Shown: one piece after another, positions 35,417 to 36,343 of the stretch | Layout of the letters: every line of letters starts with the position of its first letter | Numbering within the stretch: the first letter of the stretch is position 1 | Assembly (NCBI GenBank): GCA_009379975.1 | Contig: WHSS01000019.1 | Location: 1-36,343 of the forward strand | Source: Actinophytocola sp. | GTDB lineage: Bacteria > Actinomycetota > Actinomycetes > Mycobacteriales > Pseudonocardiaceae | DNA: 36,343 nucleotides | Direction: 5' to 3' | Position numbers and translations under genes: made by a program | The notes under the pieces: generated by a model | Told to the model about the DNA's origin: nothing | Database searches by the model: none | Seen by the model: only the letters and a program-made list of their open reading frames with translations

Positions 35417-36298
35417 ATGTCCTTGACCCCCGCTGACGTGCACAACGTCGCGTTCAGCAAGCCACCGATAGGCAAACGGGGCTACAACGAGGACGAGGTA
35501 GACGCCTTCCTCGACCTGGTGGAGACCGAGCTTGCCCGGTTGATCGAGGAAAACAACGAGCTGCGTCAGCAGGTCGAACAGCTCGACGTCGAGCTGGAGG
35601 CGGCCCGCAGCGACGTGCAGAGCGCGAACGCGGGGGCTCCGCCCGCGCCGCCGCCTCCGCCGACAAGACACGAGGAGCCGCCGCGACGGCTCACTTCGGT
35701 GCCGGCACCCGCGCCGGCACCGCCGTCCGCGCTCGAGCAGACCCAGGCTCATGCCGCGGCGATGGCAGGCGGCGACAACGGCGAGCCCAACGTGCAGGCC
35801 GCGAAGGTGCTCGGCCTGGCGCAGGAGATGGCCGACCGGCTCACCGGTGAGGCCAAGGCGGAGTCCGACGGCATGCTTGCCGAAGCGAGGACCAAGTCCG
35901 AGCAGCTGCTATCGGAGGCGCGGTCGAAGTCCGACGCGATGGTCAACGAAGCCCGCACCAGGGCGGAGACCATGTTGAACGACGCACGCACTCGAGCAGA
36001 GACGATCGAGCGCCAGTCGCGTGACAAGGCGACGTCGATGGAGCGCGAGGCGCAGCGCAAGTACACCGAGTCCATGAACAACCTGAACGCCGAGAAGGAC
36101 GTGCTGAGCAAGAAGATCGACGAGCTACGCACCATCGAGCGCGAGTACCGCACTCGACTACGCGGGTTCCTCGAGTCTCAGCTGCGCGAGCTCGACGATC
36201 GTGGCTCAGCGGCGCCGGCTTCGGCTGCTTCCGGGGCGGATGCCGGTGGCGGCGGGAACCAGGGGTTCTCGTTCGGTCCGCGCGCCGAAGCGGGCTGA
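35417..36298 (+). CDS. wag31: Polar growth protein Wag31/DivIVA
   Basis: A 293-residue DivIVA-family coiled-coil protein that marks curved membrane at cell poles and recruits the elongation machinery. The membrane-binding N-terminus is [32 protein letters not shown], with the first coiled coil to residue ~68 ([20 protein letters not shown]). A Pro/Ala-rich linker spans residues ~73-110, and a long C-terminal coiled coil follows. Residues 145-210 are six consecutive 11-residue repeats, for example [22 protein letters not shown] and [11 protein letters not shown]. The Gly/Ala-rich tail ends in [14 protein letters not shown] 35417 is preceded by GAGGTGAT. Nothing recognisable follows in the last 45 bases. 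Confidence 0.96.
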   Translation: MSLTPADVHNVAFSKPPIGKRGYNEDEVDAFLDLVETELARLIEENNELRQQVEQLDVELEAARSDVQSANAGAPPAPPPPPTRHEEPPRRLTSVPAPAPAPPSALEQTQAHAAAMAGGDNGEPNVQAAKVLGLAQEMADRLTGEAKAESDGMLAEARTKSEQLLSEARSKSDAMVNEARTRAETMLNDARTRAETIERQSRDKATSMEREAQRKYTESMNNLNAEKDVLSKKIDELRTIEREYRTRLRGFLESQLRELDDRGSAAPASAASGADAGGGGNQGFSFGPRAEAG

Positions 36299-36343
36299 TC
36301 GACCCGCGTTAAGGAGTCACGCCCTTCCGCAAACTCGACTAAG

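Overview
This window is a high-GC actinobacterial chromosome segment. The gene content points to Pseudonocardiaceae, most likely an Amycolatopsis relative. The evidence is a Wag31-type DivIVA with the SepF/YggT neighbourhood, a furA-katG pair, a MurE with the DNPR signature of meso-diaminopimelate ligases, many GTG starts, several apparently leaderless genes, and a PfkA homologue whose active site matches pyrophosphate-dependent enzymes such as the one known from Amycolatopsis. The taxon is an inference; no rRNA is present.

Left part (1-6400): a hotdog thioesterase, furA-katG (peroxide response), an AMP-binding acyl-CoA synthetase preceded by a strong palindromic operator and followed by a TetR regulator, then a 25-codon remnant of a LysR regulator lying divergent to a small DoxX-like membrane protein. 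Middle-left (6400-14300), mostly minus strand: class I iron-sulfur fumarase, a group 2 sigma-70 factor with a stress-type promoter, D-aminoacyl-tRNA deacylase and a methyltransferase (overlapping by 4 bases), a DUF3099 membrane protein on the plus strand, and an esterase / membrane-protein / GCS2-ligase operon whose last gene is broken by a frameshift and a deletion.

Middle-right (14500-20450): a PlsC-like acyltransferase, a DEDD-type 3'-5' exonuclease, a type I DAHP synthase (minus strand) preceded by a Tyr-Phe-Trp-Phe leader peptide and a four-segment RNA that looks like an attenuator, a PPi-type phosphofructokinase and a secreted gamma-glutamyltransferase. Right part (20550-36300): the division and cell-wall cluster murE-murF-mraY-murD-ftsW-murG-murC-ftsQ-ftsZ, then pgeF-yggS-sepF-yggT-wag31. 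These genes build lipid II in order (UDP-MurNAc-tripeptide, pentapeptide, lipid I, lipid II, septal polymerisation) and assemble the Z ring and polar growth machinery. The last 45 bases (36299-36343) show no gene.

The least expected content is non-coding. One family of intergenic hairpins, with a GTGCC-TATAT-GGCAC core, occurs four times; one copy ends the LysR remnant. A second 47-base family occurs between two convergent gene pairs, once as a head-to-head inverted pair. A 118-base nested inverted repeat sits between ftsZ and pgeF. No tRNA, rRNA, CRISPR array, transposase or phage gene was seen.
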